Origin: an uncultured Lachnospiraceae bacterium
GTDB taxonomy: Bacteria > Bacillota > Clostridia > Lachnospirales > Lachnospiraceae
NCBI GenBank assembly: GCA_958402795.1
Contig: CATXUX010000033.1
Coordinates: forward strand, 1 to 38,301
Length of the DNA: 38,301 bases
Direction of reading: 5' to 3'
Made by a program: the position numbers and the translations under genes. Each line of letters opens with the position of its first letter. The stretch's first letter is position 1. Positions 8,748 to 15,927 of this stretch are shown one piece after another. The notes beneath the pieces were generated by a model. That model made no database searches, had not been told where the DNA came from, and saw nothing but the letters and a program-made list of their open reading frames with translations.

Positions 8748-8787
8748 GGAGCCAGAACACGGGAATAACCTTCCCGGTCATGGCTCC
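8748..8787 (-). promoter_or_regulatory. Leader hairpin upstream of the mazF-like gene
   Basis: GGAGCCA (8787-8781, minus strand) pairs with TGGCTCC (8754-8748), with an inner CGGGAA/TTCCCG stem. A short TTT follows. It lies in the leader of the mazF-like gene, about 33 bases before its start and just after the stop of the micro-ORF at 8798, an arrangement compatible with attenuation. Confidence 0.5.
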
Positions 8788-8797
8788 CGAAAATTTC

Positions 8798-8887
8798 TTA
8801 AGCGGTTATTTTCTCACATTTGTCCTCGACACCCCTGAGAAGCGGGAAATCATCAGGCGGCGGCTTGCTGGGCTGCTCCATAGGCAT
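8798..8887 (-). CDS. Possible 29-residue micro-protein
   Basis: ATG at 8887 (or 8881) to TAA at 8798 on the minus strand. GGGGAGG lies four bases before the first ATG and ten before the second, the best ribosome binding site in this gap. The peptide reads M-P-M-E-Q-P-S-K-P-P-P-D-D-F-P and ends E-K-I-T-A. It is acidic and proline rich and not recognised. It precedes the leader hairpin of the mazF-like gene, so it could be a leader peptide or a small partner protein. Confidence 0.45.
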   Translation of the reverse strand: MPMEQPSKPPPDDFPLLRGVEDKCEKITA

Positions 8888-8923
8888 CTAACCTCCCCGC
8901 CTTCCTCGTGGCCGGGCTGCGAA

Positions 8924-9052
8924 TTACAGAAGTATCATTATCCCTGTATGCCGTCCTGGCCCTGCCGGTTGCAATCCGGTATTTTGTAGCAAGTATGATT
9001 CGCTCGCCTCCGGGTGGAAGGTCATGGCGTACTGCCTGTCCGGCTCTGACAT
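8924..9052 (-). CDS. Doubtful 42-residue ORF
   Basis: An ATG at 9052 opens a 42-codon frame on the minus strand (starts M-S-E-P-D-R-Q-Y-A-M-T-F-H-P, ends I-M-I-L-L). No good ribosome binding site precedes it, and the frame is open further upstream without a standard start. It fills the gap between the XRE gene and the micro-ORF. It may be coding, a remnant, or a conserved leader. I see nothing else in 8888-9194 except a direct repeat of TTGTCACGGTA near 9170-9192. Confidence 0.25.
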   Translation of the reverse strand: MSEPDRQYAMTFHPEASESYLLQNTGLQPAGPGRHTGIMILL

Positions 9053-9194
9053 ACGGTAATGTACCTGATGAATGAGTATTCGGTTTTCAAGGTTCCCAGC
9101 CGGTGTTCCCTGGCTGTGATTAAATTGTAGCCGAATCCAAATTGTTTCCAGAGTGACTCGTTGTCACGGTACTGGTCGAGTTTGTCACGGTAGA

Positions 9195-9488
9195 TTAAAG
9201 AGAAGCCTTCAGTTGTCCAATCTGACCCATTATGTTTTCCAGTTCTCTCTGGATACGCTCACTGTCCGAATATTTCACCCGCCCTAAGATCAGATAGTCC
9301 AGAGAAATATCAAACGTAATAGCAAGTTCAATCAGCAAGTCGAGCGAACCACCGCGTCTTCCGTTTTCCAACGCCCTGTAATGATCCAGACTAATGTTCA
9401 GCTTGTCGGCCATCTGTTGCTGGGTCTTGCCGCATTCCATACGCAGTTTCGAAATTCTCATTCCACATTCCATCGGATCGTAATACAT
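9195..9488 (-). CDS. XRE-family HTH regulator
   Basis: About 97 residues from the ATG at 9488, eight bases after AAAGG. The longer frame from 9575 has no support. A Cro/C1-type HTH occupies residues 11-66: I-S-K-L-R-M-E-C-G-K-T-Q-Q-Q-M-A as helices 1-2, H-Y-R-A-L-E-N-G-R-R-G-G as the recognition helix region, then F-D-I-S-L-D-Y-L. The C-terminal tail is a short helix. Inverted AGGATACAAA/TTTGTATCCT repeats flank its upstream region and may be its operators. Confidence 0.88.
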   Translation of the reverse strand: MYYDPMECGMRISKLRMECGKTQQQMADKLNISLDHYRALENGRRGGSLDLLIELAITFDISLDYLILGRVKYSDSERIQRELENIMGQIGQLKASL

Positions 9489-9522
9489 AATTTTTCCTTT
9501 CCGCCTGTGCGAAAAGCGGCAA

Positions 9523-9636
9523 AGGATACAAACTTCGCAGCGGTTTCCCATCTCACAGCCTGAAAATGAGCGCAAAAAGAGAAGGGTACCGATACCGCAC
9601 TTTCCTAAAACAGGATCAGTGCAATATTTGTATCCT
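9523..9636. repeat. Inverted repeat upstream of the XRE gene
   Basis: AGGATACAAA (9523-9532) and its exact complement TTTGTATCCT (9627-9636) flank about 94 bases just upstream of the XRE gene. Two perfect ten-base arms so placed suggest a looped operator. The rest of the 9489-9867 gap holds a weak stem (GCTTTC/GAAAGC near 9655-9675), the terminator below, and nothing else I can support. Confidence 0.45.
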
Positions 9637-9690
9637 CAGCCCTTAATGCATATCAGGCTTTCGATATTTTTTGAAAGCCCTGCCGGAAAA

Positions 9691-9750
9691 CAAAAGAAGG
9701 CCGCCGACAGAGCCGGACTCCAAAATTGGAATCCAATTCTGCCAGCGGCC
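9691..9750 (-). terminator. Terminator after the LexA-like/zinc-ribbon operon
   Basis: On the minus strand GGCCGC pairs with GCGGCC, with further pairing inside (CAG/CTG, GGA/TCC, CCAATTTTGG), and TTCTTTTG follows. It closes the operon that begins with the LexA-like gene at 10964. Confidence 0.7.
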
Positions 9751-9867
9751 TCTCATCTAATGTCTGGTTAAACCTCTGGACTGTTAAGGTATGTGACCTG
9801 GAGCAGGATTTACGCAGCCTGTTTCATCTCAACCTGTCCGTCGTTATACCTGTGTATTCATTTTTTG

Positions 9868-10086
9868 TCAGAGACCGGCGAGCCGCCCAGTCTCATTGAC
9901 TTCGCCTTTGGGGGCGTAGATGTCAATTCGGTCATGCCTACGCCCCATTACTTTTCTGACCATTACTGCATGGCATTTTGAGCATTCCACCTTGATCGTG
10001 CCGCTGGAGTTTTTATATCCAACGGAGATTTCACCGCAGTTTGGACAATGCCATGAGAATGGTCGCCAAATTTCTTTTTCCTGCAT
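9868..10086 (-). CDS. Zinc-ribbon protein B
   Basis: About 72 residues from the ATG at 10086, eight bases after GGGAGG. A ten-codon upstream extension lacks a site. C-P-N-C-G near residue 14 and C-S-K-C near residue 34 form a four-cysteine zinc ribbon, followed by a basic stretch with K-V-M-G-R-R-H-D-R. Last gene of the LexA-like operon. The function is unknown; adaptor or nucleic-acid binding is likely. Confidence 0.7.
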   Translation of the reverse strand: MQEKEIWRPFSWHCPNCGEISVGYKNSSGTIKVECSKCHAVMVRKVMGRRHDRIDIYAPKGEVNETGRLAGL

Positions 10087-10112
10087 AAGTCCATCCTCCC
10101 TCCATGGTCTTG

Positions 10113-10307
10113 TCACTTTGTTGAAATCAAAAATTTCTCTGCCAGCTCTCTGCCGGTATAAACAGGGATTGGCTTTGTCTTAGCATATGCCAGTATCTGC
10201 ACTGCCTGATGGCAATGCTCACACTCCATCCAGCCATCCGTTTCCTCCAGATAGAGGTTATGGTTCAGCTCCCCGCAGATTGGACAGCGTACATCGTAGG
10301 TTTCCAT
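10113..10307 (-). CDS. Zinc-ribbon protein A
   Basis: A 64-residue protein with C-P-I-C-G at residues 8-12 and C-E-H-C-H near residue 29, again a four-cysteine ribbon, then a short helical tail. It starts 42 bases after the LexA-like stop and precedes zinc-ribbon B by 26 bases. The two ribbon proteins are not close copies. Likely a small nucleic-acid-binding or adaptor protein in the SOS-type operon. Confidence 0.75.
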   Translation of the reverse strand: METYDVRCPICGELNHNLYLEETDGWMECEHCHQAVQILAYAKTKPIPVYTGRELAEKFLISTK

Positions 10308-10349
10308 TGTCAGAACACATCCTTTCCTGATTTATCGTAAAGGCCAGTG

Positions 10350-10964
10350 TTACAGGGCCTTGATGACGTGTTTTGCCACGCCCTGTACAATGAGCTGCTT
10401 CACTCGAATTTCTTTGCCTGGATACTTCGTTTGATTCGCATAGCGAAGAATCACATCGCCGTTTTCCTCATCAATTCCGCCAAAGATTTTCAGAGTGTTC
10501 TCATTGTCCTCATCCAGCGCGACGACAATATCGCCGACCGCCGCTGTATCTTGTATTCTGATAACGATCAGATCTTCATCCTCGATGCCCGCATCTACCA
10601 TGGAGTCACCTTTAGCACGGAGAATATAAAATTTTCCCTCACCAAAAATGGATTTGGGAAGGCTTACATATTCCTCTACGCTTTCCTCTTCACGCTCCGG
10701 GTCACCACAGCGGATACTGCCAACCACCGGTGCGGAAAAGTACCCGGAGGTACATTTGCCGACCTGCTTTGTCACAATGGTTTTGCCATCATAGGAAAGC
10801 ATACCGCGCTCATTCATGGCGACAAGGTAGCGATAGGAAGTCGCCTTTGACACGCCAACGCCTTGTGCAATCTCATTTACAGACGGAGAGGCGTGGTGTT
10901 CACGGTAATACTGGTCAACAAAGGTACAGATTGCATTCATCACTTCCGGGTTCTTGCTTCTCAT
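10350..10964 (-). CDS. LexA-like self-cleaving repressor (S24 peptidase fold)
   Basis: About 204 residues from the ATG at 10964, six bases after GAGGA. Residues 1-60 form a winged helix (S-P-S-V-N-E-I-A-Q-G-V-G-V-S-K-A-T-S). The C-terminal half is an S24 peptidase: V-G-S-I-R-C-G with the Cys-Gly cleavage bond near residues 86-87, G-D-S-M with the catalytic Ser near 121, and T-L-K with the catalytic Lys near 159. In this family RecA filaments trigger cleavage between repressor and peptidase domains. The promoter contains a Gram-positive SOS box, so the gene is probably autoregulated or controlled by host LexA. It heads an operon with two zinc-ribbon genes. Confidence 0.88.
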   Translation of the reverse strand: MRSKNPEVMNAICTFVDQYYREHHASPSVNEIAQGVGVSKATSYRYLVAMNERGMLSYDGKTIVTKQVGKCTSGYFSAPVVGSIRCGDPEREEESVEEYVSLPKSIFGEGKFYILRAKGDSMVDAGIEDEDLIVIRIQDTAAVGDIVVALDEDNENTLKIFGGIDEENGDVILRYANQTKYPGKEIRVKQLIVQGVAKHVIKAL

Positions 10965-10986
10965 GGTCATTCCTCACATTCTAAAT

Positions 10987-11001
10987 GAAACGGTTCGTTT
11001 C
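10987..11001. promoter_or_regulatory. Candidate operator of the LexA-like gene
   Basis: GAAAC and GTTTC form a perfect inverted repeat around GGTTC, between the -10 box and the start codon. This position suits a repressor site, most simply for the LexA-like protein itself. Confidence 0.5.
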
Positions 11002-11011
11002 AGATATTTAT

Positions 11012-11040
11012 ATTATAGCGAACACCCGTTCTTCCTGCAA
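11012..11040 (-). promoter_or_regulatory. LexA-like gene promoter with embedded SOS box
   Basis: On the minus strand TTGCAG (11040-11035) and TATAAT (11017-11012) are 17 bases apart. The spacer contains GAAC-GGGT-GTTC (11031-11020), an exact match to the core GAAC-N4-GTTC of Gram-positive LexA/DinR boxes. A repressor bound here would block RNA polymerase directly. Confidence 0.8.
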
Positions 11041-11062
11041 GGGATATTTTGCCAGAAAAAAT

Positions 11063-11088
11063 GAGATGTCGCCAACTGGCGACATCTC
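11063..11088 (-). terminator. Perfect palindrome and terminator at the distal end of the defence cargo
   Basis: GAGATGTCGCCA and its exact complement TGGCGACATCTC are separated by AC, giving twelve-base perfect arms. On the minus strand ATTTTTT follows, so it should end transcription of the gene stopping at 11106. Its central 18 bases (11067-11084) recur with two changes at 28981-28998, at the other end of the cargo. Confidence 0.75.
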
Positions 11089-11105
11089 GTGCGAAATATC
11101 ATTGC

Positions 11106-11609
11106 TTATTCGATTTCCTCCCATGGTTCTAATCCCATTTCCTCCCAGGTCACACCATAGGGAGCGCCGCCGGAAGTATAGCCGGCAATAAAGAAAAAGG
11201 TATCATCCTGTTCGAGAAGAGGAATTTCTTTTGGCTTTTGCCGCCTGTGTCCTTTTGTTTTGCGCTGTTTCGCCTTTGATGTGCTCATTGAGCCAGCAGA
11301 TGGTTCTTTTTTCGTTTTGGGAAGCAAGTGCTGTGGCAAACCGGATTCTTGTAGTCGCTGGAGAATATGTGGACATTTTTTTTGGTATTCATTCAGCACT
11401 TCGCCATAAGGAATCCAGAATCCAAGCCCCTGAATACAACAGTATACCCGCTCAGCAATTTGAACAACTTCATTATCATCCGGTGGCTGCTTCTTTTCCT
11501 GCAGAAACCGGTCGGTTTCCCGATACATCAAATCGGAGATACGGGCTTTTTGCTTCTGCTTTAGTTCCTTATATTTCTTATTTGGATTGTTCATTCGTTG
11601 TCGGTTCAT
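11106..11609 (-). CDS. Conserved hypothetical protein, last gene of the cargo
   Basis: A 167-residue protein. The N-terminus is highly charged and helical. The middle contains a Lys/Arg/Gln-rich low-complexity segment (about residues 98-127). The C-terminus has a compact motif, F-F-F-I-A-G-Y-T-S-G-G-A-P-Y-G-V-T-W-E-E-M-G, which I have seen in uncharacterised proteins of Firmicute mobile elements. The ATG at 11609 follows GGAGA by ten bases, 33 bases after the WYL gene. It is followed by the palindromic terminator. No function can be assigned. Confidence 0.75.
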   Translation of the reverse strand: MNRQRMNNPNKKYKELKQKQKARISDLMYRETDRFLQEKKQPPDDNEVVQIAERVYCCIQGLGFWIPYGEVLNEYQKKCPHILQRLQESGLPQHLLPKTKKEPSAGSMSTSKAKQRKTKGHRRQKPKEIPLLEQDDTFFFIAGYTSGGAPYGVTWEEMGLEPWEEIE

Positions 11610-11642
11610 ACAGTTACCGTCTCCGTTAAATCTGAAACAGAC

Positions 11643-12617
11643 TCATTCCAGCGCAGCCCTCGCCATCCGATGATATTCATCCAGTACGAAAGCAGGGCTT
11701 TCTATCTTCATCCTGCCGCACCAACCAAAGACCCAGCGGTAAAAAGTTGGGCTGGTACAAACCAATACTCTTGCTCTGAAATGATTGTCATCTACAGTTT
11801 CCGTCTCTACATCCAGACCAAAGTGATCTATCAGATGTTTCATCAGACTGTTTTCGCAAAGCAGCGATACTTCAACAGGTTCCTCCGTATCGTACATCCG
11901 AAAGACCTCACGCGAATAATTTGCCAGATTCAGGCTGTCTGGTGCCGATGTCGCTGCCTCATCAAGAATTTCCGGCTGTCTGCTGATCCGATCTACCCGG
12001 AAGGTATTGATTTGATTCCGGATATGGTTCAGGCCAAGAACATAGTAGAAGTCACCATCCCATATCAGCGCATAGGGACTGATAACATACGGTAACCCAT
12101 CGTTTTTCAGCACCCTCTCTTTTTGAGTATTGTAATCCGTATAGTAGAATGAAATCCGTTTACCTTCGTTAATCGCATCATTGATTGCTTCGACAATGTA
12201 GTAGCTTTTTTCGTTGTCTGATTTAACACGTCCGGTCACATATAGATTGCGCTTGAGCTTTGCCGCATTGGCTTCACTGGTAAGCGCCATCAGTTTAGAA
12301 ATCAGCACCTGGCTTTTGCCTACGGAGATAAACTTTGAAGACTGCACCGCATCAATCAGCAATTTCACTTCCGGCAGTTCAAACAGACGGTCATTCAGAT
12401 AATATTTCTTTTCACGGGAACGAATCTCCATCACTTCAAGGCCACCGGCGTTCAGCAGTTCTATGTATTTAGGGATGGTTGTCCGATGCAATTTGATTTG
12501 ATGATAGGTTTCCATCATATCAATCAGCTCTTTGGTGGAGACTGGATGATCTACATCGGAGTGACGGAGCAATATTTGATATAAGTATAAAATTCTAAGT
12601 TGGTGATCATTTTCCAT
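11643..12617 (-). CDS. WYL-domain transcriptional regulator
   Basis: About 324 residues from the ATG at 12617, ten bases after GGAGG. Residues 1-75 are a winged HTH (S-T-K-E-L-I-D-M-M, then H-R-T-T-I-P-K-Y-I-E-L-L). The WYL domain lies around residues 140-215 (R-I-S-F-Y-Y-T-D-Y, V-I-S-P-Y-A-L-I-W-D-G-D-F-Y-Y-V-L-G), followed by a WCX-type C-terminal extension. WYL regulators such as BrxR and CapW control phage-defence operons and are thought to sense nucleic acid or another ligand. Its place just downstream of the Gabija-like pair makes it the prime candidate regulator of this island and of the flanking palindromes. Confidence 0.9.
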   Translation of the reverse strand: MENDHQLRILYLYQILLRHSDVDHPVSTKELIDMMETYHQIKLHRTTIPKYIELLNAGGLEVMEIRSREKKYYLNDRLFELPEVKLLIDAVQSSKFISVGKSQVLISKLMALTSEANAAKLKRNLYVTGRVKSDNEKSYYIVEAINDAINEGKRISFYYTDYNTQKERVLKNDGLPYVISPYALIWDGDFYYVLGLNHIRNQINTFRVDRISRQPEILDEAATSAPDSLNLANYSREVFRMYDTEEPVEVSLLCENSLMKHLIDHFGLDVETETVDDNHFRARVLVCTSPTFYRWVFGWCGRMKIESPAFVLDEYHRMARAALE

Positions 12618-12663
12618 TGTTTTGTATCCTCCACATACCATATATCCCGGTTCTCATTTTTAG

Positions 12664-14085
12664 TTATGGTTTCAAAATCATAGTGGATTTATCTGTGATT
12701 AAGTAGACCATTTTCTTTGCTCTTGTCATGGCCACATAAAATTCTTTTGCTGTCAGTTCTTTTGTCATATCAACAATAACACAGTCGAATTCCAAACCTT
12801 TTGAAAGAAGTGTTCTGGATGACAAATACTTGAAGTTCGTATATCTTTTTTGCAAAGTAGAGTCATTTCGGACAAGAGTAGCAGCATCATAAATGTCGAT
12901 TGCTTTGGTTGCGGCAAGCCTGATACTCCGAAGCATTTCTTGATAAAGCTCCATGCGATAAAACTTAAATTGTTTATTTTCTTCAAACCAGTGAAATACT
13001 TCTATAAGATTTTGCGATGAGTTATTTTCAATTACTAATTTTAGCAATCTTCCCAATTGTTCATACTTTTTAATTCTCGAAAAATCTGAAGATCCGGATT
13101 TAAGTCTCTTAATGTACGAATTACACTCAGAAGATACTCGAGTGGCACATTCGTTTATAAAGCATAATATAGACAATGCAAGTTGTTCATTTTCACTTTG
13201 ATCAAAAAGACGTGCGTACTCAAACAGAATGCCACAATCTTGTTTTTCATCTTGCTGAAAAATTCCAGGCATCTTTTTGCAGAAGGCTAATTGATCATTT
13301 TCCCATTTTGTCAGATACAGGACAGACTTATACTGCTGTAACTGTCGAAGCAGCTTGTATCCATCAAAATCCAATGGAGCAATAACTTCTAAGATATTGC
13401 TAATAGGAGCAATACTAATCATACATTGTCGCCCTTGAATGGCAGGTAACAAATGGGATCTTAGTTCTTCCAGATATGCTCCGAGTTTTGGATTAGAATT
13501 TTCCCAGCGCCATGGATACGTATCCACATCAATAAGTTCAAAAGAAATATCAGACCAATTCACAATGGGATCTTTAAACCCAAATATCCCCTGAAGAGGA
13601 TCTCCGAGAACTCTTACTGGGAGATACTTATTTAATTGTTTAATCAATGCGTGTTGAGCAAGTGTACAGTCCTGATACTCATCGACAATTATTCCTTTAT
13701 ACGAAGATGAGAGTACTTTGCCAACCCACGTATGTTTAAATAATTCCAATGCTCCTGTATATAACTGAGCATAATATTGTTTCTGATCTTCTTTTTTAAA
13801 TGGCGATAGCGTTGCATCCATTCTAGATGTCCAGTGGTACGAATAACCCCAACGATTACAAAAAGCTGCGATAGTCAAAATTGTATATTTGTGTGTGTCT
13901 ACTTTTCTTTTCGAAAGACGTTTTTGTATGGCATCAACACCTGCATTCGTGTGTGTAAGCACCAACTGCTTTCCAGAAAATCCAGCGACCATATCGGCTA
14001 CCATTTCTGTTTTTCCGTGTCCAGCAGGTGCTATAATTGCAACATTATATTTACTTTCAATCTTTACTAATTCTTCAGGCGTCAT
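12664..14085 (-). CDS. gajB: GajB-like UvrD-family helicase (Gabija-like)
   Basis: About 473 residues from the ATG at 14085, which overlaps the upstream stop by four bases (ATGA). Superfamily 1 motifs are present: Walker A A-P-A-G-H-G-K-T at residues 19-26, Walker B I-I-V-D-E-Y-Q-D near residue 135, motif III-like V-L-G-D-P-L-Q-G-I-F-G-F, and C-terminal L-L-S-K-G-L-E-F-D and A-M-T-R-A-K-K. The length is close to known GajB and shorter than full UvrD. In Gabija GajB binds GajA and is thought to respond to DNA ends. GC is low (35-40 % in sampled lines). It could also be the partner helicase of another class 2 OLD system. Confidence 0.75.
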   Translation of the reverse strand: MTPEELVKIESKYNVAIIAPAGHGKTEMVADMVAGFSGKQLVLTHTNAGVDAIQKRLSKRKVDTHKYTILTIAAFCNRWGYSYHWTSRMDATLSPFKKEDQKQYYAQLYTGALELFKHTWVGKVLSSSYKGIIVDEYQDCTLAQHALIKQLNKYLPVRVLGDPLQGIFGFKDPIVNWSDISFELIDVDTYPWRWENSNPKLGAYLEELRSHLLPAIQGRQCMISIAPISNILEVIAPLDFDGYKLLRQLQQYKSVLYLTKWENDQLAFCKKMPGIFQQDEKQDCGILFEYARLFDQSENEQLALSILCFINECATRVSSECNSYIKRLKSGSSDFSRIKKYEQLGRLLKLVIENNSSQNLIEVFHWFEENKQFKFYRMELYQEMLRSIRLAATKAIDIYDAATLVRNDSTLQKRYTNFKYLSSRTLLSKGLEFDCVIVDMTKELTAKEFYVAMTRAKKMVYLITDKSTMILKP

Positions 14086-15809
14086 AGATTTTTTACCCAC
14101 TCAATCATAGAAGATACCGTTTGAAACAGTTTTGTACTTTGATCAATCTCTGACCAGTGTTCAAAAATAATTTGGCCGATTTCGCGTCCCAAATCAATCC
14201 GTTTATACCATTCTCCAATACGTCCATTTTTCCCTTTTTGTTTTGCCAATTTTCCAAGAGTAAGACGTGTGACTTGTGAAAAATCATTTAGAATGAGTTT
14301 GGTTCCATCTTCACAAATATCAAATGAAATACCCTCAGAGTACAAAGTGCCAGCCATCGCTGTCGCACCTTTTTCATCTACAGTAATATCTATAAGCTGT
14401 TGGATCAAAGATTCCGGCAAATCAAGAAACAGCTGTTGTTCTATAGCATTCGGATTATCCCAATCGAATATTGTTGTTCCGTATAAACGCCGTCTCTTCT
14501 CTTTTTCAGCAGCATCGCTTTCCTTATCAGAATCCATAAAGATGCTAATTTCATATCCTCGATCTCGAAGTGAATCAGCATAAGCAAACGTGGTATCTCC
14601 TCCTCCAAGAGCTATACCTACTCCTTTATGAGCCATTCTAATTCCGAGATTTTGAGCTATAAAATCATCAAATGCCTTGACAAATCCATATTCTGTTTTT
14701 CCTTCGCAGACAATTAAGGCCTTACACAAGAAAGCATCAGCATCACTGCGAATCTGTTTCTGAAGCTGCTCATATACTTTTTCATCACTTTTATTAAAAT
14801 AGAATACGTTTGTATCTCCGTTTTGAGAGTGTACAATGACTAGTTCGGAGGCAGAACACTCCGTTAATACAACAGGAGAGTGTGTTGTAATAATAACCTG
14901 TCCGGATGTTCCCGTCTGATTTCGTAGTTCATTTATCAGACTGCGTAATCTATAAGGCTCAAGGCCGCGCTCAATCTCGTCAATCAATAAAACAGTGCCA
15001 TTAGAATAAGCTTTGATATTCAACCCTATAGACAGAAGCCTTTGACTGCCAACTCCTCTTAAATTCAAAGGAATTTGTCCGTCATAGAGTCCTGCAGATG
15101 TAGTGAATGATCCACTCTGAATCAACAGTTTACTCTTAATATCGTTTTCAAATCCAACGCCATATCGTCCTCCGATGCTCTTAATATCGTCAGAAAGGCC
15201 ATCTAACAAGTCCAAATCAGTGTTTGCAGCAGCCTCTCTCATAGCTTTAGTATAGGCATTATGAAGAACTCCTTTAGAATCAGCATACTTTTGTAGAACA
15301 GAATACCGTCCCCACGTCATGTCTCTTGCGCAATTTTCGCCAACACATCCAACTGCAAGCTGAGCCCGTTCCTTGTTGGTTATAGTTTTAGGATCATTTC
15401 TATTACATACAACATTCCAATGCGGTTCCAAGGAACTGTCTGCCGTAAATTGAATGGTAAGACAAAGTGGCTCTCCATCTGCTGGTTCGTCGTTTGTGAT
15501 GCCATCATATGGAATTCCAGGTTTCCGTAAGAATAAGCCGAATTTATCTTCTGCTAAGAAATAATCAGGAAACTCAGTAAATGTTCCACAGATCGTGATC
15601 TTGTTTTCAGTATTTGCAAGATAAAAATCATTGTCACAGATTGGCAAATTCCATGTTTGTGAAAAGAGCCACTCAAGGGAGAGCAAAATCGTAGATTTGG
15701 TACTATCTCCTGCGCCAATCAAGCAAATAAATCTGTTATTCATTGGAAAATCAATTTTTGCATTTTGAATTCCACGAAAGTTATGTATTTCAAGATTTAT
15801 TAATCTCAT
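14082..15809 (-). CDS. gajA: GajA-like OLD-family ATPase/TOPRIM nuclease (Gabija-like)
   Basis: 575 residues, matching GajA in size. The N-terminal ABC-type ATPase has I-H-N-F-R-G-I, a P-loop G-A-G-D-S-T-K-S-T (residues 32-40), a signature-like L-R-G-V-G-S-Q-R-L-L-S (250-260), and Walker B V-L-L-I-D-E-I-E (273-280). The TOPRIM domain has I-V-C-E-G-K-T-E with Glu369, and F-M-D-S-D with Asp426 and Asp428. The glycine before the P-loop lysine is replaced by Thr, which is atypical. Class 2 OLD proteins pair with UvrD-like helicases, as here. In Gabija the nuclease nicks DNA when nucleotides are depleted. ATG at 15809 after GGGAGGG. The 118-base gap upstream could hold its own promoter, though I found no clear one. 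Confidence 0.78.
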   Translation of the reverse strand: MRLINLEIHNFRGIQNAKIDFPMNNRFICLIGAGDSTKSTILLSLEWLFSQTWNLPICDNDFYLANTENKITICGTFTEFPDYFLAEDKFGLFLRKPGIPYDGITNDEPADGEPLCLTIQFTADSSLEPHWNVVCNRNDPKTITNKERAQLAVGCVGENCARDMTWGRYSVLQKYADSKGVLHNAYTKAMREAAANTDLDLLDGLSDDIKSIGGRYGVGFENDIKSKLLIQSGSFTTSAGLYDGQIPLNLRGVGSQRLLSIGLNIKAYSNGTVLLIDEIERGLEPYRLRSLINELRNQTGTSGQVIITTHSPVVLTECSASELVIVHSQNGDTNVFYFNKSDEKVYEQLQKQIRSDADAFLCKALIVCEGKTEYGFVKAFDDFIAQNLGIRMAHKGVGIALGGGDTTFAYADSLRDRGYEISIFMDSDKESDAAEKEKRRRLYGTTIFDWDNPNAIEQQLFLDLPESLIQQLIDITVDEKGATAMAGTLYSEGISFDICEDGTKLILNDFSQVTRLTLGKLAKQKGKNGRIGEWYKRIDLGREIGQIIFEHWSEIDQSTKLFQTVSSMIEWVKNL

Positions 15810-15927
15810 TAGAGTTTCCCTCCCTTAGCCTTATCTCTTGCCATTCTTTCAAGAATTATCTAACAACTAATTCTTTTTACTCCTGAAGTAATGCATACTA
15901 CAATCATTTCATGAAGGTATGATCATA

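Noticed and set aside
8780..8989. 69-codon plus-strand ORF between mazF-like and XRE genes
   Set aside because: It lies over the leader hairpin and opposite the better-supported micro-ORF at 8798-8887, and has no recognisable motif.
9168..9192. Direct repeat of TTGTCACGGTA spaced by about 20 bases, as possible iterons
   Set aside because: There are only two copies and they lie in a frame that reads as repeated Y-R-D codons. The evidence is too thin for an origin or operator.
15810..15927. Promoter for the Gabija-like pair
   Set aside because: The gap is AT rich, but I could not find -35 and -10 boxes with acceptable spacing, so no feature was called.
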